Shown here one piece after another: positions 21,677 to 32,957 of a stretch of DNA of 64,000 bases. Both the position numbers and the translations under genes were made by a program. The stretch is from assembly GCA_016169945.1 (NCBI GenBank), contig JADLSH010000220.1, forward strand, positions 3,038,001-3,102,000. The letters run 5' to 3'. Source of the stretch: Trachythela sp. YZ-2020. Its lineage: Eukaryota > Cnidaria > Anthozoa > Malacalcyonacea > Clavulariidae. Position 1 is the first letter of the stretch. Each line of letters begins with the position of its first letter. Below the pieces are notes generated by a model. That model saw nothing but the letters and a program-made list of their open reading frames with translations. It had not been told where the DNA came from and ran no database searches.

Positions 21677-22380
21677 TTCGCTTACAAATACATTTATATA
21701 AATCAATTAAAAATATCTAAGATGGGTAACTGATATGCAAGATTGCCCTGTAGGAGTCCGAAATAGTTTTTAAATAGCTAATGAATTTCGCTATTGAATT
21801 GTCCAAGAGAACATATTCATCCTATATTCTGGGGCAATTTATTCCACAACACCAGCCCACTATAGTTTCCCAGTCTGGTAAAGAGAGTACAAGTACTAGT
21901 TTCATAGTTCGATAAACCTCGCTGGTTGATTTTGTACTAGCTTTTGTAATTTATCATTTAATGTTACGTCCCAGACAGAGCTACAATAGTCGAAATAATG
22001 TTAGATTTGCCAGGGCTCCGTTTTTATCCATCAATTGCCTCGCACGTTTAAACGCGCATATAAACTCATGCGATTTCTGTAGATAAATTTAAATATATTG
22101 TGATCAAGAGAGGTGTTCGTAAATTTGTAGGTATGACGATTTTGCTTCATTGACTCTTTTGATATTGAATTCTTATTTTTATATGTTCATCAACATAGGG
22201 AAAGAGTCTTTGGCGAGACCCTATTACCATAAATTGTGTAATTGTGACATTTAGACATTATTATCTATTAGGTTTTATAGCTACTGGTTAGGATTTTGCA
22301 ACTCTGAATAGATTGCAGTTTCAAGATCTGTGGCTGACTTGCTATCTTTTCCAAATAATTAATCAACGATATAAACATAG
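21677..22380 (-). pseudogene. Inverted RT segment closing the array
   Basis: From 21677 the plus strand reads as the reverse complement of the unit stretch that precedes the forward minisatellite (TTTATATAAATCAATTA...GCAAGATTGCCCTG). It continues back through the KLQ, HFDYC and KSLG regions of the RT slice in more diverged form. The array's right end is therefore RT - minisatellite - spacer - inverted minisatellite - inverted RT. Confidence 0.75.
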
Positions 22381-22444
22381 AAAAATACAATAAAACCGGT
22401 GGTTTCAGAACCAACATCGTTGTCACGTGATTCTTCTCTGATAA

Positions 22445-22530
22445 TATCTCGAGCGTGCGGTGCCAGTGTAGGTAAAGTATAACGAAGATTCGGCGGTTGA
22501 TTTGTGTAAAACTGCCTGAAAAATACAATA
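22445..22530 (-). mobile_element. Penelope-like terminal fragment
   Basis: GTGCGGTGCCAGTGTAGGTA, then ACGAAGATTCGGCGG and CTGAAAAATACAATAAGAG, as at 735-855 and 55180-55300. It stops before the hammerhead-like core. Confidence 0.5.
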
Positions 22531-22544
22531 AGAGTTGATAATAA

Positions 22545-23135
22545 TAATAATTTATTACTTATTCCGCGCAAATTTACATGTAAATATGATGAAGTGCGCG
22601 TAACAAATATTAAAAACTACCAAATACATTAATTTACTAATCAATATTATAAGCTTTCCTAAATAAAAATGTCTGTAGTGTCTCAAAAAAAATTCACTTT
22701 CGCCACATCACGAATGTCGGCGCGTGGAAGACTATTAAAAAGAGATGGGGCAGCAGCAGCGAAAGCTCCAGCTGTCTCCAAGTGTCTTCTTACTTGCTAC
22801 TGCATACGGTGCAAGTAACAGATCATTAGTAGATCGTAGACAATATTTGCTCTGCGGCTTCGTACTTATAAGGTTACTAGCATACAGTACATAGGTGATA
22901 AACCATTAATCGATTTAAATATTAGTAATAACAACTTAAACTCAATTCTAAATTTTATTGGTCACCAGTGCAATGAACGTAACAATTGGTCTAGCAGCCG
23001 CGTTTTGCACGCGTTGTAACTGATTTATATGCTTATTTGGTAGACCAAAAAGTAGACTATTACAATAGTCAAGTGTCCCCATTACACAAGCATGAACCAA
23101 ATTATAGTTCCATCGTAAGAAAGAAACTTCATAAT
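22545..23135 (-). pseudogene. LINE RT C-terminal fragment, second family
   Basis: The reverse strand reads GTLDYCNSLLFGLPNKHINQ, LQRVQNAAAR, then in shifting frames LKLLLLIFKSINGLSP and a SWSFR-type end. This order (LDYCNSLL, LQRVQNAAARL, FKxLxGLAP) marks the C-terminal part of another CR1/jockey-type LINE. It is broken by frameshifts. An ATT-rich run at 22540-22552 may be its tail. Confidence 0.75.
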
Positions 23136-23194
23136 TCGTCTAATGTTTTGAAGATAGACAAATGGTAAACTTGAGATTTACTACCGCTGTCACT

Positions 23195-23330
23195 GGATTA
23201 TTCAGTGATAATATCTCGAACGTGCGGTGCTTATTGCATTTTTCAGGTAGTTTTGCAAAAATCAACCGGCAAATCTTCGTTATATTCTGCCTACACTGGC
23301 ACCACACGTTCGAGATATCATCCAATATTG
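23195..23330. mobile_element. Penelope-like terminal fragments in inverted arrangement
   Basis: GATAATATCTCGAACGTGCGGTG at the left faces CACCACACGTTCGAGATATC at the right, with TTTTTCAGGTAGTTTTGCA and AATCTTCGTTATA between. Both ends belong to the repeat at 735-855, here folded on itself. Confidence 0.5.
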
Positions 23331-23649
23331 CCGATTATTAAAATTCATTGTGCGATTATTAAAATTCATTTGCGACATTATTTTTAATAGATACAATCTT
23401 TTCCGAAAATTATAGGACGTATACCGTAATTTCATAGCATTTCATAAGCCAAGCACTCCCCGTGCCCCGGTTCAATGTTGATCCCATAAAAATATAATTT
23501 CTCGAAAAAAGGAAGTCTGTTGACAACACCGCAGCATTGAAACAGGTGTGGCGGGAAGGAGGGAAATATTATATAGAATAATAAACAAAATATAGTATTG
23601 GTATAAAATATAAATTATGTAAATGCATGTTGAAATTAGATTGTCCCAT
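23331..23649. other. No gene recognised
   Basis: AT-rich with a short duplicated ATTATTAAAATTCATT near 23335-23375. Nothing else supported. Confidence 0.45.
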
Positions 23650-24360
23650 AGTGTGTGTCAAAGTGTGCCGAAGTAGCCTAACTTTGTTTCTATCTTAAAA
23701 ATTGCTATGGTTTTATTGGTCTTTTCCAACATGAGGAAAGATTATCCCACCCCAGCCTTGTAAAGACTTCCTGACTTCCTGTTGCTCTTGCTTTTGGAAT
23801 TTATCATTTAATGTCATGTTTAAACCATAAAGAGCTACAATAGTCGAAAGAATGTTGGATTAGTATCTCTAAATTGCCTCACACATTTAATGGCGCCTAC
23901 AGCTGATTCGATTTTTTAGATAAATTTTAAATATATTGTGATCTAAAGAGGTGTTCGTCAATTTGTAGGCCTAACGATTTTTCTTCTTTGGCTCGCCTTT
24001 GTTCTTCTATATGATAATGGTTTTGTCGTAGAAGCTATTTTAATAAATTTTGTCTTTGTGACATTTAGACATTATTGAAGATTTTTTATTAGCTTCTAAC
24101 CACTGGTTAGGATTTTTCAAGACTGCAGTTTCAAGATCTGTGACTGACCCAAAGTTTAAGAATGAATCAACGATATAAATAACATCCAATATTGCCGATT
24201 TTTTTAATTCATGGTGAGGATGCCTTTCAATATTATTATTATTATAGATAGAGATCTCATCCAATTACTGCATGTTTACCAGACTTCATGTCTGGAATTT
24301 TGAGATTTCCTAAGTGCAAAAAAAAATGCCCTTGACATATGAAGTGACGCACACTATTTA
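23650..24360 (-). pseudogene. Inverted diverged copy of the array RT region
   Basis: Reverse complement of unit sequence from the CACTTCATATG boundary to the GTTTAAGATA region, with many changes. The reverse strand at 24040-24264 reads TDLETAVLKNPNQWLEANK, matching the LINE RT segment just after the YxDD motif. The tandem units have lost this in frame, so this outlier is closer to the source element. Confidence 0.7.
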
Positions 24361-24484
24361 ATTGGTGAAATTTGTCCACGTGATAAGCATCAGCAACTCA
24401 ATAGGGAGTGCTTAAAACACGGACAGAAATCGGGTTTGCTCATAGATATATCATCTTTCAAACGTGCTACAACAACTGAAGAAT

Positions 24485-26346
24485 ATGGCATACATAATCT
24501 TGCTGATTTTAGTTGCTTTTCTTTCGATGCCTAATCTTGGGCAAGGAATCTGTTGTGATTCAATAAAGTTGTTATTGGAGAAGAAAACTGAAGCCTACAA
24601 AACATTATGCCCTCCTGGAAACACCCTTCCTCCGGGCTGTTGCAAAGATATTGCGAAAGAAGTAAAAAATTACGTTGCTGCATACAATGCATTGTGCTTG
24701 AACAACACAGGTATATTAAATCATTCGTAAAATCATTTGTATTCTTACAAGTCGCACAGAGACAAATGTGACATGCCGTCGAAACTCGACGTACAACTCT
24801 AAATTCCTATATGAGAAGCGAATTATATACCTAAATTGTTTCCTATTTCACTCCAAAATTATTAACCTTAAGTTCATAGCACATATGTTTCCATGGCGGA
24901 CTTTCCTCCAGGAGTCATGAACACAAGCAAATGAAATTGGATACACTGGTTTCTTTCCAAGTACATTAGAAGCAAAATTTTAATCGAGACGGAATCAAGC
25001 CGAATATTCTAAAATATAATTTATCTTTTCTATTAGCTCCCTGTACAGATCCCAAACCATTAGGAATGGAGAGTGGTAAAATACCTAATTCTGCAATCAC
25101 AGCGTCATCTACTTATAGTAACAGCTACAAAGCTAGCTATGCAAGATTGAGAAAGGTAGGTACTGCCTGCTCTTGGGCGCCTACTAAAGAAGGGAGAAAC
25201 AACTCGTGGCTTCAAGTTGATCTGGGACAACTGACCATCGTGACAGGAATAGCAACCCAGGGAACCTGCCATGGTCACGTAGAATGGGTAAAATCTTACT
25301 CGGTTTCATACAGCACTGATGGCAATAACTGGACATATTATCAAGAGTCAGGAAATGCAAAGGTAAGCCTGCGCATGAAAGCGAATAACAAATTTGAAAA
25401 TGACTTCATTCTTCCTGCAGATACTCTTTAAAAGGCTTAGTAATTCCTTCATATGATTTTTAAATTAAGTATTTCTAATAGATATTCCGAAATAGGAATA
25501 TTCAGTTTGGGACTTTTAGGTTCTTGCAAGTTTTTGCCTTTACCAATATTCAATTTTTCAATATTTCTCGATTTTTGTGCTGAAATTTCCTTATCTGAAT
25601 ATTTTAGGACTTCTTATTCCCATTATATTTTTAAAATGAAAAAAAAAATTTCATACTATTATCGTGGTTACTTGATTTTGATCGGTTATCTACGAAAAGC
25701 TTCGATATTTTGGGGATTTTTTACACAACGAGTTCACTTATTTCCCGGACGTTTTAAAATTGCATCTCGAATTTTAAATTCTCCAATCTCAAGCGCTTAA
25801 ATAATATCTTGAGGAGAATTTGAAATTACATCAGGATTAATTAAATTCAATTTTAAAAATTATTCGACGAAGGTCGAAGGCGGAAGTGATTATCGGTGAA
25901 TATATTAACTGAGACGACGTGTATTAAATCCCATTCCACACAGTGTTCCAAATTTCAAGACTTGCTATGCCTCTAATATAGTCACTCTATTGAACATTCT
26001 GAAACATTTTTGTTTGGTAGTATATTTTGTTTTTTTCCCAGTGCTGTTAGTTATACTAATTACACTCACCTGTAGTTATTGTGGCTGATAATTAGTTTCT
26101 CCGTATATCTGTCATTCTTCTATTGTAGTGTGTATACAATACTGTTTAGGAAATATTTCATTCAAATATAGTAAAACCTCACTTGATATTTTTTACTTAT
26201 AGGTTTTTCAAGCAAACAGAAATCGGAAATCCATTGTTTCCCACACTTTTAAAAGTCATATTCAAGCTCGGTACATGCGTCTGTGGCCAAAATCGTGGAG
26301 AAGTTATCCTACAATGAGGCTCGAGTATTACGGTTGTCGTCTGTAG
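24485..26346 (+). CDS. Secreted discoidin (F5/8 type C) domain protein, three exons
   Basis: Exon 1 is 24485-24710 and starts MAYIILLILVAFLSMPNLGQ, a signal peptide, followed by a Cys-rich helical stretch (ICCDSIK, CPPGNTLPPGCCKD). Exon 2 (25037-25362) follows TTTTCTATTAG in phase 1 and holds most of the discoidin domain: MESGKIPNSAITASSTYS, WLQVDLGQ, VTGIATQG and VSYSTDGNNWTYYQ. Exon 3 (26203-26346) follows TTACTTATAG in phase 0 and ends ARYMRLWPKSWRSYPTMRLE then YYGC, the normal end of the fold. Both introns are GT-AG and phases agree, giving about 231 residues. An open frame begins at 24464 with GTG, but the ATG at 24485 sets a clean signal peptide. A weak TATATC lies near 24446 and AATAAA at 26463. 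Such proteins bind glycans or lipid surfaces outside the cell. A decayed last exon of a paralogue is at 6953-7104. Confidence 0.85.
25856..25930. repeat. Partial TTCACCGATA foldback inside an intron
   Basis: AATTATTCGACGAAGG...GTGATTATCGGTGAATAT matches one arm of the element at 4574-4674. It lies in intron 2 of the discoidin gene; the other arm is missing. Confidence 0.55.
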
Positions 26347-26349
26347 AAC

Positions 26350-27160
26350 TTCTTAAATGTATGCGTGTATTGTTATGACTTATGTTACACTTATATAATT
26401 GCTGACGTATAATAGTAGTTTTTTGTTTTCTTTGTAATATGTTTTGTTGTCATCGTACAAATAATAAATAGCTTAATAATTCAAATATATTATTGTGACC
26501 ATGCAAGAGAGGTATTCGTAAATTTGTAGGCGTAACGAGTTTCCTTCATTGACTCTCTTAATAGTTTCGCCATATTTCTACATCTATCATATGTTTGATG
26601 TTTCAATATTTAATGATGCTCAACCCCTGCTTACCTTCTGCTTTCCCCCTGCTCACCCCATGCTCAACCCCACAAAGGGGGGCGATCGGCCACTATATTA
26701 CTACTGAAAAGACAATAATATTTCTTTCTCCCACCTGTTAAACTAACTACGTGCAGGCGTTTCTTCTTGGGACTTACTAAGTTGTTTCTTCTTGGGACTT
26801 ACCCTAGTCCCTCGCATATAAACGCATGCACCTAATGGCGGATATTTACAATTTTTCGAGGTATTTTCTAGTGGAAATTGCCATTTAGAGGCGCCTATAT
26901 AAATCCATCTATAGACGGACCGTGGTTTTCCTCCAAAATAAGCCACTACTCATAGTTAATATAAATAATTAATTATAACAATAATATCAATTCCAATAAA
27001 TAATGGCAATAAAACAACAAGACCGAGCACTAACGTATATAGCAGTGACATTTTAACTGGAAGGCAATTTTGATGCCGTGAAAACTATATTTACTCAAAA
27101 AAATCGTCCTTTTGTGCTTGTTTTCGTTGTTTCTTGAACAATCTCATACACTCACATTTT
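26350..27160. other. Gene-free; small RT scrap and a 25-bp direct repeat
   Basis: Includes a short scrap at 26495-26575 resembling the inverted array RT region (GAGAGGTATTCGTAAATTTGTAGGC). It also holds a CCCCTGCTYACC-rich stretch near 26625 and a 25-base direct repeat with TTTCTTCTTGGGACTTA at 26760 and 26785. No gene supported. Confidence 0.5.
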
Positions 27161-28543
27161 GATAAATTAAAGGCGCATGCACGTATATCCGTGCCAGCGT
27201 GCTTATATATAAGGCGGTGCAACACGCGCGCGCGCTTATCGACGTGTAATGTAAAGTAGCGTGGGGCGAGTACGATTTTGGTGAAAATAGAAAAAAAGAT
27301 AGATTTTGATATGTCTAGTTCTTGCGTTCAAATTTGGCATCGTTTTAAGTGTGAAAACGAAATACCGGAATATTTACGTGTAATATCACTCTGAGTACGT
27401 AGTCAGTTTGAATTTAGCAAATATTATCCTGTCAGGAAGAATTTATTATTGATAATGCGCGTGTGTTTGGTCACTTCGAATGGAGACAAAATTTCAATAT
27501 ATTTTTTTATATGGCGTCCCACTCTCAAAAACTAAAGCCTGTTGATGCTTCTAATCTCAAATTTATATCATAAAAATATTGTAAAAATCGGAGTTGATTC
27601 CTAGGATCATTGCTGAAATTGGATCACTTTTAAAGCTTCTTTTTAGGACGCAAACCATAATTGTTTTCTTAAAAAATAGCGAATATGTTGTAGTTTTGCT
27701 AGCCTGTGATTCTGTTGAAACCACTTAATGTGTGACATAAGTTTTACGACTGTTGAAACAAGATTAATGTATTTACCAAACCGATCCTCTTTGTAACTCA
27801 ATTGAGGAAAAATCCAATTTTTGCAAACGTTCTGTGCGCATTGTTGGTTAATACTTTGTCCCCCTCTAAATTATTAATGGGAGTGACAGGTGACAGGTGA
27901 CAAGTAGTTCTCTTAATTTTTGCTTAAATATAACATTTTGAAGTTGATTCCTTCTCGCTATCCTTTTTGCAATCTGGGATACGCTGTAGAAGGTAAATAT
28001 TTCTTCTATCGAACGCTAAAAAGGTCAATGGTTATGCGTGTTAGTTTTCAAAATAAAAACATGCTTTTGACAACAAAATCCCAGTTCTTTGTTGTGAATG
28101 TCATAAGCAAGTCATTAAAAGGTTTGATCCATCAGTTTGGCTAATATTTTATTAAAAAACACAGCTATATACTGTTGTGGTCTACTGGAAAATATTTCGC
28201 ATTAAAAACAATCGTTTTCAGCCTTGATATGTCCTAAGAATAGACTTCGAAAGCCAAAGAGCTATCAAGGACAATATTCCACATTAAATCTCTCTCACAA
28301 CGGGTTCTACACCACAAATATATTGTATCCATAGGAAAACCAATATTTTAGTTTCAAACTTGAATAATATTCTTCTCATAGGTAAAGAAATGAGAAATAC
28401 TGTCAATTTTGGATTTTCGCGCGAAAACATGCTCGCCACATGCAGGCCACTGCCGTATCACACGTCGATCAACACAATCACAGCCGTTGCACCGCCCTAT
28501 ATATAAGCGCCCTCCTCCGTGCATAATCACATGCGCTTTTATC
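27161..28543. mobile_element. ~1.4-kb element with long imperfect terminal inverted repeats
   Basis: GATAAA-like ends, GCGCATG, CTTATATATAAGGCGGTGCAA, ATCGACGTGT and GGCGAG in the first ~130 bases are mirrored in order over about 28415-28543. The interior encodes nothing I recognise, so this is probably a non-autonomous DNA transposon. Exact ends and any target duplication are not resolved. A (GC)n run at 27225-27235 falls in the left arm. Confidence 0.7.
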
Positions 28544-28630
28544 TGGGAAGCGCTTATATGCGGGCGAATAGGGTATGATCGTCATCGAATAGACACTTCC
28601 CGAAGTTGGTGGCTGGCCCTGAAAACTGCT

Positions 28631-31454
28631 TAGATAGATAGATGGATAGATAGATAGTTTATTAAACATAAATACATAGCAGCCCTGGGGCTGAATTGCG
28701 TAATTAATTTACAATATGAATATAATTTAATAACAATATAATAGTTAAAAAATGTATGCTATAAAAACTAAAGTGTTCTAAGAATTATTAAAAAGATTAC
28801 ACATCGTAGGAGTAAAAGTTTTCTGGTAACGACGAGTTTTACATTTAACGTTAAATGTTCTTTTATGCCAAAGGTCATAATTTGATTGGTGTTCTGGCGG
28901 AAGTAATTTATACAACTTGTGTGACTCATCACATATTATCTTACTAAATAAGTTGTCACACAAGTCTTTTCTTCGACTTTGCATGTAACGTTGGAAGTTG
29001 GAATTTTTCCAGATTGTCTTGGTATGAATTCCCAGGAGGTAATATTGAAAGCACACGTTTTTGAATCCTTTCCAAATCATCAGATAAATACTTTGGAAGC
29101 GAGTGATGAAAGACCGGAGCACAATACCCAAGAACTGATCTAATACAGGTACAGCAAAACAGTATAATATCTTGATCAGGCACTCGAGCTCGTTTGAGTA
29201 GGACAATAAAATATATATATGTTATTTACCGGTTGCGAGGTCCGGATGAGAAAAACTGTGCCCGAGGTCTTGAAAACGGCCCGAGCCCGGAGGGCGAGGG
29301 ACGTTTTCAAGACCGAGGGCACAGTTTTTCTCATCCGGACCGACGCTGCCGGTAAATAACGTGTTTATTTTTTATCATATATAGGTAAAATTTAAGAATT
29401 TATTAAAATTGAAAATTCCAGTGTAGCGAAATAATTTGAGATCAGTGCAATTGTGAATTCAAAGCGAGGCTGACAAAACTTGAACGTTAAAAGAAAACAC
29501 GAAGACGAAAACTCAAGAAAACTGGCAAGAAACTCACAAAAAACCATAGTTTCTGTAAAAATGTACACGATATTTTTAAATATGGCGGTAAAAAGCATAG
29601 GAATTAAAGGTTTTGGCCTGGTTTTCCGGTATTCCGTGTTTCTTCGACAAGGATATCTTCGTGTTTACTTGCTTTGGCCATAAAAAACTCATAAAGTGAA
29701 TCATGCAGTGAATGCATGTGTTTTGACTTCGATCAACGCTTTCTACTAAAACTGGACAATGAACATGGTATGCAGTAATTCTTTTCTGGTCATTTCACGG
29801 TAAAAAAACATATAGCCTCAACTTTGTTTGCCAAGGGCCACGGCTTTAATTTTTTTTTGTTTACAATATGTATACGAAAAGTACTTTAACAAATGGGCAG
29901 AAAAATCATGTTTTCACTACAGTTGGTCCATATTTTTAAGTTTTATGTATGGAGAAAAGTTTTTTCTTCTATGATATCTGTTTAAACTGTATTTTTTTAA
30001 CTTTAATGTGGCCAAATACTGAAATACATGAGCAATAAAACAAATGTAGTAGTTTTAATACACGAGCATTTAAAACAAATGTATTAGTTTTCTCGACACA
30101 TCGTGCTTAGTATGAAGCCTTTGGAGTTGATGCAATTCATTTTTGTACTCTAACTATCGTTAGGCTAGCTTTTTGGGTAGATTTTTAAACTAAAAATTGT
30201 TTCAATCCTGTGTTTTGTCGCGTAATCCAGAGCGGGCCGGATGAGTTTCAGAGCGGGCCGGATGAGTTTCAGAGCGGGCCGGATGCAAAAATCCGGACCG
30301 CTCTGAAATGCTTGTCAGCCAATCAGATTGCTTCATTTACATAGATAAAAAATAAAAGCGTTTATTAGACTTTTTATAACTTCGTTAATATGTTCGATCC
30401 AAAGAAGATTATTGGACACAGTTAATCCTAAAATCTTAGCGTGGTTGACAACGTCAAACTCCCTCCCCTCTATGGAAATGGCGTCAAACGAATGTTTTTG
30501 TTTCTTAAAATCAATGATCATTTCCTTGCACTTTTCAATGTTTAATTGCAGCTTGTTTTCGCATGACCAATTCTGGACAAGTTCGGCATCACTCTGGATC
30601 GTACTACAATCCCCTTTATTTACAATTTCTGCAACATTAGTGTCGTCCACATATTTCCATTTATTTGCACTGGGAAACGTGAGATCGTTTATCATCAACA
30701 GAAAAAGCCACGGTCCAAGTTTAGTACCTTGGGGGATACCTTACAGTATATTACCCCATTCGGAAACACAATCATTGGCCAGTTTAACCCGCTGTTTCCG
30801 ATCTTTCAGAAAACCAACAACCCAGCGAGCAATTCCTGAGGGGATGGGTAGGTCACAGATTTTTTTTGCTACAATGGCATGATCAATAAGGTCAAAGGCC
30901 TTCCTATAATCTAGGAGCATGATCCTTACAGCAGCACCAGTGGCATCTGTGGCTTCAGCCCACTTATGTATCATTGAAATTAGAGCATATTGGGTAGAGG
31001 TCTTTGGGATAGCTCCAAACTGGTCGGGGTCGATAATTGAAAGGATGGCAGGACTGATATATGTAACTACAATAAACTCCTCTGCGACCTTTGAAAGTGC
31101 AAGTGTGAGTGATATTGGTGTAAGGTGCTTACTGAAGTTTGTCACAGGTTTTGTTTTAACTAGGGGAGAAATGTTCGCTAATTTCCAAGCTGACGGGGAT
31201 TTTTGTTCGGCAAAGGTACAGTTCAGTACAGTGCGGACAGGTTGGGCAAGGATTTCTGCAAATTCGTTTAGCAACCAGTTTGGCAAATCATCGGGAACTG
31301 ACGCTTTACGGGGATTTAGTTTCTTTAACGCACGATAGACATCATGTTCGGACAGCACAGGGGGGTCAAACTCGTCGTCGTCGGGGGGAATGGATTGTAG
31401 AGGTTGATAAGCTTTCATAGGCTCTTGGCACTTTCCAACGACGTTCATTCGCAT
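28631..31454 (-). pseudogene. CR1/L2-like LINE, RT region, interrupted
   Basis: The reverse strand from 31454 reads VYRALKKLNPRKASVPDDLP, then SPSAWKLANISPL, DYRKAFDLIDH (motif A) and GFLKDRKQRV. After one in-frame TAA near 30738 come GIPQGTKLGPWLFLL (motif B), KYVDDTNVA (motif C, YVDD), LQLNIEKCKEM and AKILGLTVS. The frame is then cut at 30350 by an inserted element and resumes at 29205 with KRARVPDQD, SVLGYCAPVFHHSLP and a frameshifted end near 28778. The 3' end is a (TATC)n tail at 28631-28659. Both RT aspartate motifs survive, but the stop, frameshift, insertion and 5' truncation make it dead. Confidence 0.85.
29212..30350. mobile_element. 1.14-kb foldback-ended element inserted in the LINE
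   Basis: Flanked by the 7-base duplication AATAAAA (29205-29211 and 30351-30357). The interrupted LINE coding frame lines up on both sides. Near the left end a palindrome at 29219-29362 pairs GTTATTTACCGG with CCGGTAAATAAC around GGTCCGGATGAGAAAAACTG. Near the right end are three copies of AGAGCGGGCCGGATGAGTTTC (30231-30290). A full copy in the opposite orientation is at 53877-54945. Short open frames in both directions are conserved only because the DNA is. Confidence 0.85.
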
Positions 31455-31704
31455 TTAACACGAACATGACAACAATTAGCTTTTCTTAAACGTTTTAACT
31501 TGTTTGACTTATTTCCTGCAGGATTTTTCTTGTAAATTCTAAGCATTTTCAGCGCCATTCGGCCATTTAGACTTGGACCTCCTGGGTATTTTAGCAGATA
31601 TTACGTATTTATATAAGGAAATTATATTCATAACGGAAGCGCATATTGTTGTACTTAACTTTATGAATATTTTACTACTGAAATTATACTAAGACAATCA
31701 TTTA

Positions 31705-31806
31705 CCTCAGTCTCGGGGATTATCGGTGAATATTCACCTCAACTCTTCTCGGTGAATACTCACCGATAATCACCTCGACTTCGACCAATAATTATTATTA
31801 TTATTA
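31705..31806. repeat. TTCACCGATA-family foldback
   Basis: GGGGATTATCGGTGAATATTCACC pairs with GGTGAATACTCACCGATAATC. A (TTA)n run at 31791-31806 follows. Related to the element at 4574-4862. Confidence 0.75.
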
Positions 31807-32957
31807 CTGTAGTATATGCAACACCAATATATTGCTTTATATGGCTGAGGTAAATATATGGCTAAAATGTATGCAATATTTTCTCAATATTGACAAGGTA
31901 TTCTTAATTTACCAGCAACAAAACGTCGATATTAATTAAACAGTTTACCCACCCTTAGTTTGAGTACATCTACATAGTTATAATACAAATGATGATCCGG
32001 GATAGATCCTTGACGACAAAGCCAATACCGGAACATTGATCCCGGAACTAACCGCTGATATAATATGAATATGACAACACCAAGAATAAGAAGAAAGGAG
32101 AGCGCACCACATTTCAGCCCTAAAACAAGTATATCAAACTTCAATATACATCAACCTATATAGCAAATCTATTATAATTCTTTCACAAAATTAAAGCCTG
32201 GATATTTGTGTTAATTAAAAAAAAACAATCAGTCCGCAAACCAATTGACTAACTCACAGTTTACCAACCTACAAGTCAATTAAAGATCAAACTACATTGG
32301 ATCGGGAGGTGGAATAATATTGCTTCAGTTAGTCGCAATTTATATTATCTTATCTTGGTTCCAAATCTCCTAGTTTATAGCGTCGACTGCGTATCTAAAT
32401 AACGCGTTCTGCGATGGAATAAAATTGCAGTTAAATAATTAAATAATTATTGGATGAGGCTTTGCTTGATGTTTAACAGTTACTATATTCTGCGAACACT
32501 TCTATTTTGGAAGTTCGTCTTTGTCTAAGAAAGCGATCAAAATACTAGAAGCCAATTTTCGATTGCCACTCTCTGGTTTAAAGTAATCTTATGAATGCAA
32601 AGCTCCCGGAACCGAGCTTTGTTTCGCGTCATTTCAATATTTTGATGCGCGTTCGATTGTACAAACTTAGCCTATCATGCATTACTCAACGTATTTTTGA
32701 CATTATTAATTAGTTGTTAGCTTTGGAATATATTATTTATTACCTTTTGAGTAATTTCACTTTTTAACTCAAGTATACTCCAACCCGCGCAGAAACGTTT
32801 TCGTCCGAGGATTGATTATCTCTAACATATATACCATTTTAACGAATTTTGCGTGCTGTTGCTTTCACTAAAAAGGATGAAACATTACTTAGCAAAATCC
32901 GTCGCGACTTGTGAATAGTCATCAGCCTGTGATAGATGTTTCAAACAAAGACTTTCT
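31807..32957. other. No gene recognised
   Basis: AT-rich and unremarkable; an open frame at 31932-32144 (minus) is unsupported. A possible AATAAA for the next gene is on the reverse strand near 32745. Confidence 0.45.

Noticed and set aside
29392..29683. Small conserved frames on both strands, also at 54408-54768
   Set aside because: Conserved between the two element copies because the DNA is; no recognisable protein and both strands equally open.
30412..31338. Plus-strand frames at 30412-30882 and 30919-31338
   Set aside because: Antisense shadows of the LINE reverse transcriptase on the minus strand.
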